In this document: in pieces, positions 1 to 12,637 of the stretch
How the letters are laid out: each line of letters starts with the position of its first letter
Position numbering within the stretch: the first letter of the stretch is position 1
Assembly: GCA_048013815.1 (NCBI GenBank)
Contig: CM106586.1
Span: forward strand, 22,692,001-22,756,000
Length of the DNA stretch: 64,000 nucleotides
Source of the DNA: Setoptus koraiensis
Lineage: Eukaryota; Arthropoda
Direction: 5' to 3'
Translations under genes and position numbers: made by a program
Notes under the pieces: generated by a model
What the model was told of the DNA's origin: nothing
The model's database searches: none
The model's input: the letters and a program-made list of their open reading frames with translations, nothing else

Positions 1-781
1 GGCAGCGCCGGCCACTCGGCCGACTCAGGCCAAGTGGGCACAGTCGAGCGGCCAGAGTTCAACTGGCCCGCTCACCTGTCTGCTGTTGTTGTTTCTAATG
101 GGCAACAACAGACGAGAATTCTTAGGCGCACTGCGAATCGCCGACAATTTCCGACAATTGCACTCAACGAGCAATCGTTGACTCCGGCGGCGCCGGCTGC
201 GGCCCATCGCTGGCCGGCAGCCGCTCAATGGTCAGCCCATTGAGCGACCAAGCGAATCAGCTCACGTCTTCATCGGTTTGTTGCGCCATTAGTGCACATC
301 AGTGGCTACAAAAATTTGAAAGAGCCGCCAGGTAAACGAGCTGCGGATGAACGAGCCCGGCGAAAGACGCGCACAGACGAGCCCGCAGATGGACGGGCCG
401 CCAATCTCACAGAGTGTCAACACTGAAAGCTACACGAACGGCCGCCTAGCGGCCGCAACGGGCCCAAGCGGCCGGCACCTAAATCAAAAAACTTCGGCCG
501 AGGCGTGCGCGGCTTCTCGGCGCTTGCGCAACGCAATTCGCTGGCCCCTCGCAAGCTTGCCACAGGCAAAGAATGCTCTCAAAGAATCATTACGTAACTA
601 ATCAATTGTTTGCTCACAATTTGTTCCACCGCCCCCCCCCCAAACCGTTACCTGGCCCACAAACAAACAAACTGACCAACAAACTGACCAACGCACAAAC
701 TGACCAACGCACAAACTGACCAACTGACAAACAAACAAACGGATCGACCCACAAACAACGCACACACAATGTTTCGCAATA
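1..781. other. Upstream non-coding region of the first gene
   Basis: No convincing gene is seen. The stretch is GC-rich, has a run of ten or eleven C at about 631-641, and ends in a short tandem array. Open frames here are short and low in complexity. It probably holds the promoter and 5' UTR of the following gene, but no TATA box or initiator could be picked out. Confidence 0.5.
661..741. repeat. Short tandem array, CAAACTGACCAA-type units
   Basis: The phrase ACAAACTGACCAA recurs four or five times with small spacing changes, flanked by (ACAA)n runs. It lies just before the first ATG of the 782 gene, so it may fall in the 5' UTR. It belongs to the class of 9-26 bp minisatellites scattered through the window. 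Confidence 0.7.
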
Positions 782-3457
782 ATGCGCCGTGTTGCGCAAC
801 AAATCGCCCAAATTGATCAATCAACCGATTTGTGCCGAACCGCAACTAAATCGCGCGCCTTAAATGGCCAAAATCGCCAATGGAAACGAACGACGACAAC
901 GACAACAATCACAATGAATGATGCAACCACCACCAACAACAAACAACAGCAAAACGAGACCGCCATGGACATTGCGCTACGCAAAGATCTAATTGAGATA
1001 CAGGAATTGATTGCAAATCCGCCCCCTAGGGGCCAGAGTCAGAAACACAGCCATAGCCGTTTAAATCGTTCCAACAGCAAGCTTGCCAGCAGTACAAATG
1101 TCGCACAAGATGCCAACAACAGCGACGACCAACAACAACCACCAGAGCACCGGCACAATGATTTTGATCAGTCGGACAATGACAATGACGACAATGACAA
1201 CGACAATGATGCACACAATCATCATCGTCATCATAGACGAAAACGGCATCATCATCATCACGGCAACAATCATCATAGGCAGCATCATCATCGTCATCAT
1301 CATCCAACAACAACAACAACAACAGCGGCACCGACTGCTGACCACCAAACAAATGTGTACATTTCTAGCAAATCTATTCGTCATCAGAGGCGCCACTTGC
1401 AACGACTAAAAATTGCTCAACAACAGCAACAGACGGAAACTGGCACACTGGAGCCAGCGCCATCTACCAGTGATAATGTGATCAACCGACAGCATCAAAG
1501 CGATGCTGTTACGCAAGGCACAAATTATGGTTATGCTACCACCGCCAATACCACAACAAACACAATAATAGGCCAACAACAACAACAACAGCAGCAACGA
1601 TTGAGGCGGCCCCATGCCAATCATCATTACAATCATCATCAGGGCTCCTCTAGCGGAAGTTGCAGTAGCTCTAAATCGGCCAGGTTACGTTTGAGCAGGT
1701 TGCGGCTACAATCGTCGTCGTCGGCGGCACTGCGACACAACAACAGTAACAGCAACAAACAACAACGTTCGTTACTGTTACACAATAGGCCCAACAGTGC
1801 AACATTGCAACTGGCTGGCGCTTGTGGCACCGGAACCGGAAGTGTCACGGGGCCGCTTGCTGGCACTTCCGGCAAGATGGTGTCAGCGCAATTGGGTGGC
1901 ACAACTGGTGCCGCGAGATTGCAAAGTTATAGTTCGAGTCAGTTGGTGCTAAACCAACAACAGCAACAGCAACTACAACTACTGCAGCACCACGTGAAAC
2001 AGCACTCCATCAGTCAATCGCGCATAGGTGGCGGCAGCAGCAGCAGATTGGCCAAGGGTGGCAATCAATTAATTAACTATTCCGTGAACAATGTCAATTG
2101 TGCAGTGTTGCACATAGACGACAACGACTACACTGCCGTCGTGGCCAAACAACGGACCACCACCGCCGCCCTCAACAACAACAGCAACAACAGCAACAAC
2201 ACCAGCAACAACAACAGCAACAACAATGGCGAAACTGCCACCACCACCACAACTAGCACTAACAACATGATTGATTTAATAGATATTGATTTATTGGACG
2301 GCAGACAGCAGCAGCAGCAGCAGGCGACAAAGATAGCAAACGGCGACAACAGCGTCAAACAACAACACGATTTGCTGTTGTGCCAGCAGTCGCAAGGGGC
2401 CCAGTTTGAGGCTTGTGCGCCGGATGCGCGCGATCATCCCTCTAAATGGCGCCTCATTATGGAGAGCAGTGCGGCCATTGGTCACTCGCTGGCGCGTTTT
2501 GACGCAAGCGCAACAACAACCACAACGGGCCCCAAGAGCTCGCCCTTGGTGCCGCTGTCATCGATGACAGATGACAGCGGTTGTGTCAAGAGCACCAGTC
2601 AGCTGTCGCCGAAATATGCCAACACTGGCAGCTCTAGATTGTTGCTGTCCAGTCACACTGTCCAGTCTTGTCTAGAGGGCGCTCATGTGACGACGGGCAA
2701 CAATGACATCGCGCAACAGCAACCACAACAACAACGCCAACGACAACCGCAACAACAACATCAACGACAACCACAGGATAACAAGGCACAGCGAAAGCAA
2801 CAAAACAGCGCCAACAGGTGCGGCCCGGAACCAACTAAAAAGACACTGAGGCGCCACTCGCCACTGTCGCAATTGTCCGGCGTGCATCGTTTGACCCCGT
2901 TGCGTCCCCTGCTGGCCAATTATTCAACTAGCAACACAACGGCCTTTAATTCGTTGAAGCGCCAACAGGGCGCCGGTCAGTCTAGCAAGAAGCGGCGAGC
3001 GGGCCGTCAATCACTGTTTGCTGTTATGAAATTGCCAGTCACTCTTGGCTTGATGGCCTCTGGTGGCCAGAAAACGAACAACAAAAAGCAACAACAACAA
3101 CAACAGGACAACAACAGTGACGACGACGACCAATTTGAGGATATCGATATCGTCGAAGAGGACGACAATTGTCACAACAACGCAACTGAAACAAACAACA
3201 ACAACAAGACCACAATTGCACAGTTGCTGAGCCAACCGGAAACAGCTGGTGACAACAACGACATGTCAAAAGCGGTTGGCAGCCAGCAAATGGGTGGTCG
3301 CAGGGCCGAGCGACAACTGAGGCAATCAGACAGCAGCAATCAATATCAGGTGATAGGAGCCAATGGGCGCCCGTTGCGTCAGACGCGCCCCCTGGCGCCG
3401 CTGAGCGAGGCTCATCAATTGTATGCGGTGCCTAACAAGTGTCACGCAATCAAAAGG
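782..3457 (+). CDS. Low-complexity Q/N/H/S-rich protein, 5' coding exon (3' part not found)
   Basis: A single open frame of 892 codons ends at a consensus donor, AAA AGG|GTAAGT, with the intron starting at 3458 in phase 0, so more exons must follow. The start is uncertain: in-frame ATGs are at 782, 914 and 965, the last in a good GCCATGG context. No domain was recognised. Seen in order: a short charged helix-like segment after 965 (LRKDLIEIQELI); an Asp/Asn tract followed by a His-rich block with a central RRKR (about 1165-1310); many Gln runs; Asn runs (about 2170-2230); an Asp-rich acidic patch (about 3118-3165). The less repetitive parts (about 2390-2700, 2840-3060, 3340-3457) are the best homology probes. 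Downstream exons could include the 7269-11568 gene on the same strand, since an acceptor-like CAG at 7305-7307 would keep frame, but it lacks a pyrimidine tract. The composition suggests a disordered regulatory protein; function unknown. Confidence 0.7.
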
Positions 3458-3990
3458 GTAAGTTTTGGCCTTAGTGGCTCACGATCGACCATTGTCGGGC
3501 TCGATAGATAGAGGTCACTGGCGTTGGTCCTGCATCTGTTATATATTGCATGCGACTGGGTTACGTAAGAGACATTTTTGTGTTGTATTTTTGTATTTTT
3601 GTATGAGCAACAACAACATACAACTTGTGTAATACAAGCGCTGCAAGAGTGTGACATATATGAGATATCGACTGGCGAGCTTGTGAGGGCTTGTGAGGGC
3701 GGACTGACCTTGCGAGCTGCTCACAAACTTTGTCAGGCCGCAAACAAAGAGCGTTTAGTGCGGAGTTTGTCGACCCGCAGCGCGATTTACATGCGGCGCG
3801 CCATGGCAATCGGCTCTGGCCAGTTGATTGATTCGTCACTCGACATCCGATACCCGATGCCCGGCGGCCAATCGATGGCCGGCGTCCAGTGGCCAGTGCG
3901 CCGAGTTGCGCCACCAAATTAGATTAATGGCGATCCGATGCGATCGGCGCCACGCTCGACTCGAGCGGCTCGAGGATGCGAGCGGCGCAA

Positions 3991-4067
3991 TTGTTGTCGT
4001 TGCTGTTGCTGTCGTTGTTGTCGTTGTTGCTGTTGTTGTTGCTGTTGTCGTTGTTGCTGTTGCTGTC
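3991..4067. repeat. Imperfect TTG/CTG/TCG trinucleotide tract
   Basis: About 77 bp of TTGTTGTCG/TTGCTG units. The opposite strand reads as CAA/CAG/CGA, the codon mix that codes Gln tracts elsewhere in the window. No conserved frame surrounds it, so it is treated as non-coding. Confidence 0.8.
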
Positions 4068-4351
4068 CTTTGGAGCGCTTAAACGCTACGTCCGAGTGAC
4101 GCCGGCAACGGCAGCGTCAGCACAACAACAGCAACGACAACAACATTGTCGCAACAAGCGCATTGTGTGACGCAATGCTGCTGCAGTCGGCGTGTAATGG
4201 CTTGCCGACACGCTACAGGGCATCGAGTGCAGATGCGACACATTGCGCAACGTACACAGGTAATGGCAGCGTAATGCACAGCGAGATAGGGCAAGAAACA
4301 AATTATTACAAAAGAGTTTAGTGGCCATTTCACACTTTGATGAGCACATGA

Positions 4352-4376
4352 TCTCTCTCTCTCTCTCTCTCTCTCT
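4352..4376. repeat. (CT)n microsatellite
   Basis: About 25 bp of uninterrupted TC repeat. Similar CT runs occur near 22563 and 42825. Confidence 0.9.
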
Positions 4377-4548
4377 GTGCCGATCTGTCGCTGACACAAA
4401 CGAGGCGACGCACGACAACTAGCTTGCCATTTGCGCCAAGCACCGTGCCAAGCCGGCGGCCATTGTATTGGCGTTGGCGTGTTGTGGCCGGCGAGTCAAT
4501 CGAGGCCAATTGAGACACTTGTCGTTGGGGCACACAAACGCACAGACA

Positions 4549-4586
4549 GCTGACCATTCAATTGGCGTGCCGATTGAATGGTCAGC
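4549..4586. repeat. Perfect 14-bp inverted repeat with a 10-nt loop
   Basis: The arm GCTGACCATTCAAT at 4549-4562 is followed by a 10-base loop and its exact reverse complement at 4573-4586. An inner GGC/GCC pair could extend the stem. It could form a hairpin in RNA or a cruciform in DNA. No flanking target duplication was seen. Confidence 0.75.
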
Positions 4587-5622
4587 CGACTGCCATTTCG
4601 TGCTTCCATGTGGACATGGCAAAATGCACACCAGAATGGACACCAAAATGGACACCAGGCGACCTTTGACAAACTGTCTGTCCGTTTGCGCCACTCTAAT
4701 ACAGTCACTCTATCGGCCGTCTGTCTACCTGTCAAGCCTGTGTGCAGTGTGTGTCGGATTACGCAACTGCATCTCGCTGCAACTGCCAACCGCGCACAGC
4801 TGACCACTGGTCACCAGTGACTGGTGGCCACTCCCGGCAACTCTGTCCAAATTCAATGTCCAAATTCAATGAACTGTCTCTCGTTGAAATTCAATGATCA
4901 CGCTCGTCAATGATGCTTGCGCGACTCGCCGCCAGAGTGACACGAGACTCTTGTTACAAGAGCGCGGTGGCACTCGAACATGAACAAGCAGACATGACAA
5001 TGATCGCCACAATGAACGGCCAACTAATAGCCAGCCAATATCTGCCAGGGGACGGTCAATCAATTAGCCATTCGTTGGCCAGTGCGTCGGGCCATTAGTC
5101 AGGTTAATGTTGCGCCAGAGTCAGGCCAGTGTTACGTCAGAGTTGGGCCAGTGGATGGCGAGCCCAACGACAACAAGTCAATTGTTTGCATTGTTGCCCG
5201 CTCTGGCGTGTTGCTGGCTGGCGGGCGCTGGCCGGCCAGTGCAACAAGTTGCCGCCGAGTGGCCAAATTGAGCCATCAAATCGATCATTGTTTTGCTGCT
5301 CAATCGCACGCTGGCCAAGTGAGTCCGCTCACCAGACAAGTGTGTTGTGGCCGCGGCGCGCTCACCTGTCGCAAATGCACATTGTGTCGTATGTGGCCGG
5401 CATTGCGCAATCAATCGGCCCGGCCCGGCCCGACATTTGGCAATCAATCAGACCGGCCCGCGTGGCGTGGTGTCGCACTGCAAGCAACTGTTTTTGTTGC
5501 AAGTTACGCAATCAACGTGCCACAGCAAGCAACTGCGCTCTGCAGAGAAAGTAGCCGCGGCGACATTGGATTGCTGCCACTTCCGGTCAGCGGGCCGGCG
5601 CAAGCGGCTTCAGTGGCCGGTT

Positions 5623-5623
<1 letters not shown>

Positions 5624-5680
<57 letters not shown>

Positions 5681-5684
5681 TGTG
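5624..5684. repeat. (GT)n microsatellite
   Basis: About 60 bp of GT/TG repeat with a single A interruption near 5674. It keeps several frames open on both strands; those frames (poly-Cys/Val or poly-Thr/His) are not genes. Confidence 0.9.
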
Positions 5685-7268
5685 GCCGCTTGAGACAACA
5701 AAAACAATCGATTTGTTGTTGTGCGTTTGTTTGCCGATAGTTGCTGATAAACTTGTTGCACTTGTTACGCGCTTGCCACTCACAAGTCGAGAGGAAGTGA
5801 CGCAACTCGCCGCTGCCAAACACAGCTGACCGCTGCCAAGCACAGCTGACTGCCGCCGCCGCCGCCAAATCAAACAGACTCGCCCATTTGACTTGCGGCT
5901 ATCGACTGTCCGTTCGCCAGATCGATTGACCAGTGTCCATTGATGTGGCGCTGATGTTTGTCCAGTTGGCTGGACAAACATTGGCTCGCTGCAACGGTCA
6001 GTTGTTTGTCGGACGCATCCCGATGATGAATTGGCTCGGCCGGGTTCGCGCGGCTCGCATCGGCCCGAATCGGCTGCTTGGCTCCGCTCGGCTCCGTTTG
6101 GCCGCGCTCGGCCGGCGCCGGTGGTCAGCGAAATCGGAAATGAGCCGCAGCGCGCCGACCGACAACAAACCCACCGACCGACAGCTCATACGTCAAACAC
6201 TGGCTTACGTAACATGAGTTATGTTGTACTCATGCATCATGCTGCCATGCTAGCCGTGCACAACAATGCAGCGCCAGGCGCATTATAGTAACAGTTGCAT
6301 TATACGGCGGTATGAGTGTTGTTGTTACATAATAGCCGGCGCACATAACATATTAGTCATCATTAGTGCCGCTTGCGTCATTAGGCTGATCGATGGGCGC
6401 GCGTTGCGCCGGCTACCGCGACAGCATGACGACATGCGGTTATTATGTACCTGTTATTCACGCATTATTCACTTGTTATATATTATATATTATGCAATAC
6501 CTGTTATTACATAATAACAGATAACAGATAACATATAACAGATCTGGTGGCGCTGCAAGTTGCGCCGACAGATATGTATTATGTAACGAGCCGCCGCCGC
6601 CACAAACAAGCGCCAGCAACAACCTGTTGCTGCCATAGCAATAGTGTTGCATTTGCAGGCTATTTGCATACCATCCAATCACTAGATAATAGCAATAATA
6701 TCGCAACAAATACCATTCTGTTCACCTGTGGCAGCCAAATATTGTTTGTTGCAATACTATTGCACAGGTGAGCAAAACATTATCACACAGACGAGCAAAA
6801 TATTGTCTGGTCAGCGAGCAGCTTGTTGGCCGGATAAGAGTGTTGCGCCGACACAACGCGGACAAAGCCCGCGACACAGCTGACCGGGTTTGTGCGGCCG
6901 GCGCGTCTTCCGTCCGTTCGGACGCTCCGCTCGGACGCAAACAACCGCTAATCGATCACTCGCCGGCGAGCTCTGCGCGATCTGACAGTCTCATTACGCG
7001 GCCCGCCGCACTCTCAAAACCGCGTCTATCTACACGACGCGTCTATCCCTGACACATCCATGCGAAACCATCAACCGATCCAATCGCTAACGAGTCCCCC
7101 AATCTGTCTATTCCCCGTCTATTACCCGCTGCTATTATCCGATTCAACTCGATTCCGCATTCAACCCGCGCCCGATCCGCATCCATCGACAAACAAACAA
7201 ACAAACAATCACACTCACCGGTCGACTGGCACGTAATGCGAACGATCCAACAACGACAATGACGCAAA

Positions 7269-10200
7269 ATGACGCAATATGACGATGTGATGAAATGGCG
7301 TCTGCAGAGACAGCAACAGGACGAGGCGGCGGCTGCCGCGGCCCTCGTGGCGCCCTCTACTGGCCACGCCGCCAACGACGACTCGTCGGGATCATCGTCG
7401 GCCGCGCTCACTAGCGCCTCTAACCCGGACCTGTCCAACGAATCCGCACAGCAAGCGCAACAATTAACCGTTAGACCTATGACCATGGACGAGCAGCAGC
7501 AGCAGCAATCTGACCAAAATCTGGCCAAACACTGCGCTGACCAACAACCACAACAACAACCAGCGACATCGGCCGCCGTGATAGGAGTGAGGCGACACAC
7601 GCAACTGACCGGATGCTCGTCTCAGTCGACAATGGCCGACAAGGAGCTGGACACAACTTTCGACACGCAACAACAGCAGCTCGCTAAGCAGTGTTGCACG
7701 GACTGTCACAAGGAAATGGGGCCGGCGACGAGCGGGCCCAGCGGCGCCGACGGCGCACTAGACGCAAGCGCAATGTTGGCGGATAATTGCTGTGCGCCGG
7801 CGGGAGGGGCGCCGGTCAACAGCCGGCAGCAGCAGCAGCAGCAATTGTGCATTTGCAGTCCGTACGGGCGCAATTCGGGCCAGCCCGACTTGAACGAGTT
7901 TCCGCGGCCCAAGTTCGACATGAGCGCCTCTAGCGCCCCCCTGAAGGAGGGCGAAAAGTACTACATGGATCTGGGTAAGTTCACGACGCTGCCACGGTGG
8001 CGCTCGTCGTCGCGATGTGACGCCGCGCAATCGGTTATGTAATCGGTCAAACGCAAACACTGTCAAAATCATCACTAATTACTTAATTAATTTAAATCTC
8101 GCGCTTATTTGTTACCCGACAGCCGGCAACGTGCGCAAGGGCCCAGTGGGCGTGCGACAAGTGGCCCCCGTCGAGTGTGTGTGCGCCTCGGATTCGCAGC
8201 CGGCACCAACGGCAACGACATTGCAGCAGCAGCAGGACCCGTCGGGGGTCGGGCAACAGCGGCTGTTCGGCGACCCGGACGACGACGCGGACGAGGGCGC
8301 CGCGCGACAAAAACCGCAACCGGACAACGAGGACCAATTGAGCGCCGACGCAAGCAACGACCTCAAGACGCTGCTGGCCATAGAGAGGGGCAAACAGTCG
8401 AGCACGGCAGCGGCCACGGGCGACCGAGGCGCCCAACAGCCGCTCAACAACGTAAATCACGGTTCGAATGGGGCCCACTCGGCCACAAATACCCAGTACT
8501 CGACCGGAAGCCGACAGTCGCGCCAGCGACAGCAACTCATTGAGGCCCCGTATCAGTATGGATCGCTGAGTTATTATGCCTTTTCGCCCGTTGTGCAGGC
8601 CTCGTCGGATTTGATCGACAGACCGGAACAGGTTGCCGGCCCGTCGGATTCGGCGCCGGCGCCGCCGCTACCCGCAAAGCATCAGCAGGCGAGCAACGAC
8701 AGCGAGCCCGCCACGGGCAAGCCGCCGGGGCAACAACGCGACAACGACAAGCCAGCGGCGGGCGGCCCGCCCAGGAACGACAAGAAGAGCAAGGAGGCGC
8801 CCCCAACCAAGAAGTCGTGGCTCATGTCCAAGCTGACGCTGTCCTCGAAGAACCAGCTCAAGCTCGCCGGCAAGGCGCTAGCGGCAAGCCAAAAGAACGG
8901 GCCGCAATCGGGCGAGCCGGACAAGGGGGCCGCGAGCAGCGACAAAGCCGCCGGTAAATCGAGCGGCGCGGCGCCCGACGACAAACTGGCCGCAAGCGCC
9001 GACAATCTGCACGGTCCCGAGCGCAGGCCCGAGATAATTCGTTTGGGCGGCGCCCCTGAGGCTGAGCCGGTGCCCGTGAACGGCAGCGCGGGCCAATTGG
9101 CGTCGGGCCGCCATTTGTATTCGGCGGCCAGCCAGTCCGTGGTGGCGCAACAGAAGAGCCTGGCCGCGGCGGCCGCCGCCAAGGTGCACCAGCTGAAACT
9201 GCACAACGGCCGGCCCGGCCTGCAGTCGCGCGCCAGCCTGGAAATGGCGAGCGCGGGTGCGGCGGCCGCAACGGACGGCACCCCGTTGCCCGGCGACACG
9301 AAAACAGCCAAGTCAGAGCAATCGGTCCAGCAGCAGCAGCAACAGGTGAACAGGGCCGCGTACGCGCTCAACATTCAGGTGTTAGACCCGTTGGGGGGCG
9401 TGGGCCTCCATGCCAAGACGGACGGAAGTAAGTCGGCCAACAGCGTCGGGATGTCCGATTCGTCGCCGTCGAACAATGGCGCCGACTCGGACAATTCCAT
9501 TCACAGCGGCTCTAACCAGTCGAACGGGACCACAACAAACACAAGCCAGGCCACCAGCACGAGCAACCCGAGCCCGTTGGGCGTGCTCAACCGGCTACTA
9601 TTGAACACGCACACGAGCGTTGTTGCGGTGACCGCAGGATGCGGCCCGAAGAAGAGCGGTTTGCCCGTGGTGTCGCGGCCCGTCGGCAAACCGGCGGCCG
9701 ACCTAGCGGTGGCGGCACAACAACAACAACAGCAGCAGCAACAGCAGACAACCACAAACATGGGATCGGACGGCCAGAGCGAGGCGCCCTCGTCGTCGTC
9801 TGTGTCGCCCTCGTCGTCGTCGCAAACGACAACAACCACGGGTGGCACCACGACGCATCCGTCGGGCGACCTGACCAGCGCGGGCGCGTCGCCCGCGTCG
9901 CTGTCGCCGCTGGCGCAACCGACAACAACGCACGGTAACAAAGCGGCGGCGGCGGCCCGTGCGCCGCTGTTGACCTCGGCGAGCGCCATTCAGGACCTGC
10001 AGCGCGTGGACAGAATCGTGTCGGACCACATTATGAAGCGAACGACTTCGGCGCACGCGACGGGCTTGCATCAGCCGCGACCGGAAGCGGAGGCCGGCGC
10101 CAAGTCGCTGACGCTGTCCGACGTGGACTGCGCGGGCAGCGCGCAACTGGGCAACTGCACCCGCTCCAGGCGGCCCATATTCGTCAATGGGGGCCACAGT

Positions 10201-11568
10201 ATGACCGGAAGCGGCCCGACCGACATGGACATCGTAGTGGGCGACGCAACGAACCGCGCCGCCCACCCGTCGTACGAGCCAACCCGCACCGGCAAACCCG
10301 ACCAGCAGCAGCAGCTCACAGTGGAGCCGCCCCCGCCGCGTAGATGCGTGTCGTCCGCAAACGAGCGACACACACTGACCGCTTCGGGCCAGCAGCAGCA
10401 GGCGCAATACAACCCGTACATGACCAACGTAATGATGATGGCGCCCCAGTACCCCGCTTCGGGCGCTGGCGCCGCTGTTGTGCCCCTGTGCGAATATCAT
10501 GCCAACAGCCGGGCCGCAATTCAAAATTCCACTTCCGGCCCGCTAGCCAACAATTATTTTGTGCGTGCCGACGATGCAGCGCACCACGTGCACACCATGT
10601 CGGCCGCCAGCAGTCACCACCATCAGCAGCAAATGGACGCGGCCGCGGCCAGCTACGAGTATTACCTGTCGACAACGGCGCCCCAGCGGCCGGTGTACCT
10701 GAGTCACGGGTACGACAACGCGTACCAGTCGCTGCTAGAGCAGCAACAGGGCGCCGCCAACCAGAGCCACCTGTCGGAGAGTCTGTTGTGTTTGCCGGCG
10801 GCGGCGACAGGTAGCAGCAGTTTGCTTCAGCAGCAGGACAAGCACCTATCTCAGCACTTGTCGGCTCAGCAACGTCGCCAATTGCCCCCCCGGCCCAAGA
10901 GTTCCCTAGATGGCGCCATGCTTCATCAGTATCAATCGACGCCACACTACCTGGTCGACAGTAACGGGTACAGCGCGGGTGGCGCCGCCGCGCCGCCGCT
11001 GCACACAGCCAACGGGTACGCAAGCGCAGCCGCGCCCGCCTCTCTCGTGAGCTTGTATCAGCAGGCCGGCGGATATCCGCTGGCGCCCATGTATCACTCG
11101 AGCTTTTATTTGTATGACGGCGCACAGCAGGACATTTCGGCCGGTTCGGGCGGCGGACTGACCGTCATGTCGGCCAGCGGAGCGCCGTCGGGCTATCGGA
11201 GCGTTTCCGTTGCGCCCCCGTATCAGCAGCAGCAGCAGCCGGCCACCGGCAACGGCAAGCAATCGTCGTTGAGTGTGGTGTCGCCGGGCACCCTGTCAAG
11301 TCAGTACTACCAACAAAAGCAGCATCAGCATCGCGTCTACGTGAGCGCCGCCGGCCCGCCAACAACGGAACCGCCAACAAGTGCCAACCAGGAGCCCCAA
11401 AACGGCGCCTCAGAGGGGCCAAATCATAAGTCAATATTGTCTAGTCATAATGGTCACACTGGCAGCAAGGTGACCGTATCAACCGGGCCGGCAGCGGCCA
11501 ACAAGCAGGCGGCCGACACAGCGCAACTTGTGGTCAAGCACAAGCTGACAACTCTGGCGGCCATCTAA
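7269..11568 (+). CDS. Large low-complexity scaffold-like protein, two exons
   Basis: CDS join(7269..7974, 8123..11568), about 1,383 residues. The ATG at 7269 is the first after an in-frame TGA at 7260. Exon 1 ends CTG G|GTAAGT in phase 1 and exon 2 follows an acceptor at 8121-8122. The join reads GEKYYMDLAGNVRKGPVGV, a block that looks conserved rather than repetitive, but I could not name the family. Other visible features: a start rich in charged residues (DDVMKWRLQRQQQ); CxxC-type cysteines (CCTDC, CICS); a lysine-rich stretch at about 8780-8900 (KKSWLMSKLTLSSKNQLKL); proline motifs fit for SH3 binding (PPLPAK, PPRPK); tyrosine motifs in the last third (GYDNAYQSLL, HQYQSTPHYL); many Gln runs. 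The tail ends KHKLTTLAAI. This pattern resembles cytoplasmic adaptor or scaffold proteins; that is inference. It may be the 3' part of the gene that starts at 782. Confidence 0.75.
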
Positions 11569-11910
11569 TCGGACCCAATCACAACTGATCGCCACCAATC
11601 ACAACTGGCCACAACCAATCAAAACCAATTGAAACTGGCGACAACCAATTAGAACAAATCAAAACCGGCGACAACCAATTAAAACAAATCAAAACCGGCG
11701 ACAACTAATCCACGCAACATCCGGCTGCGCGATTGCGTGACCAATCCAATGGCCAATCTGATCCGGTGAATGCAATTCATGATCGGATATCGCCTCTGCA
11801 CAATTATCCTCTGCAACAATAATTAAGATAATTAGAGGCGGCGTATGCATAAATGTATAGATGTGTGTAAATGTATATTGTACAATAAATGTAATTTGTG
11901 ATGCACATAA
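11569..11910 (+). other. 3' UTR with AATAAA poly(A) signal
   Basis: After the TAA of the preceding gene come about 140 bp of a degenerate repeat based on CAACCAATYAAAAC and then an AATAAA at 11884-11889. The 3' end probably lies shortly after it. The repeat is inside the transcript. Confidence 0.6.
11570..11710. repeat. Degenerate ACAACCAATCAAAAC array in the 3' UTR
   Basis: Units such as AATCAAAACCGGCGACAACC recur five to six times, clearest at 11640-11705. The strand is A/C-rich with few G, in line with the A/C bias seen elsewhere. Confidence 0.7.
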
Positions 11911-12525
11911 AAGACAAGTTGTTATTCGTTGTTGTTGTTGAGCTCGCCACAAAGTGTTAGCCTATCACGATATATCTAAGCTATGCATGCCGATAATGAC
12001 AAGTGCGCAATGCGAAGTGCAGTGAAGTGTCCCAAAATTATCATGACAAGCGGCAACAAAACAAAATTTTCACTGGCCCATCTATGTAAAAACTTGTATG
12101 TAACCTGTTGTATAATAGTATGTTATCTTTTTCATTATTTTCATTTTCACAATATGTCAGTCGGACTCGCCATTCAACTCGCACTCACACCTTGCCGGCG
12201 GCACACACACTACGCACCTCACACCCACACGCACGTCATGTCGTTTATTATGTAATCAGTAGTCATGCATTGCGGATGGCAGCACAAGAGAGAAAAGTAA
12301 CGATAATTTAAATTTAAATTTACAAATAAATAAATGACACAATTGTTACACTATTATTATTTGTCTCCTCGCTGTATTATTGCCGAGCAACATAGTTGCG
12401 CGTGTCATTGTCGTATTATTAGTTGCGCGTGTTATTGTGGTATTATTAGTTGGGCGTTATTGTCGCCGTGCGTCGCACTTGACAAGTTGCAACTTGTTGC
12501 GCTTGCCGCCAATCACTGGTAAACC

Positions 12526-12637
12526 GATGAATTGCTAAATGGGTGAATGGGTGAATTGCTAAATTGGTGAATCATTGAATCAGTGAATCAGTGAATCAGT
12601 GAATCGGTGAATCGGTTAATTGGTTAATTGGCGAATC
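12526..12637. repeat. Short tandem array, GTGAATCA-type units
   Basis: Units of about 8 bp (GTGAATCA/GTGAATCG, grading into TTAATTGG) are repeated more than ten times with drift. Non-coding. Confidence 0.75.

Larger units (their letters stand above)
3458..7268. other. Intron or intergenic region with microsatellites
   Basis: About 3.8 kb follow the splice donor at 3457 with no frame showing family similarity. It holds a (TTG/CTG)n tract, a CT run, a long GT run, a perfect 14-bp hairpin and several TTRCGYAA octamers. It is either the first intron of the 782 gene or the space between two genes. The last 250 bp, rich in CAAACAAACAA, look like a 5' UTR or promoter-proximal region of the 7269 gene. 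Confidence 0.5.

Noticed and set aside
5082..5981. Several overlapping frames around the GT microsatellite
   Set aside because: A GT repeat has no stops in any frame; flanking parts show no family similarity and frames overlap on both strands.
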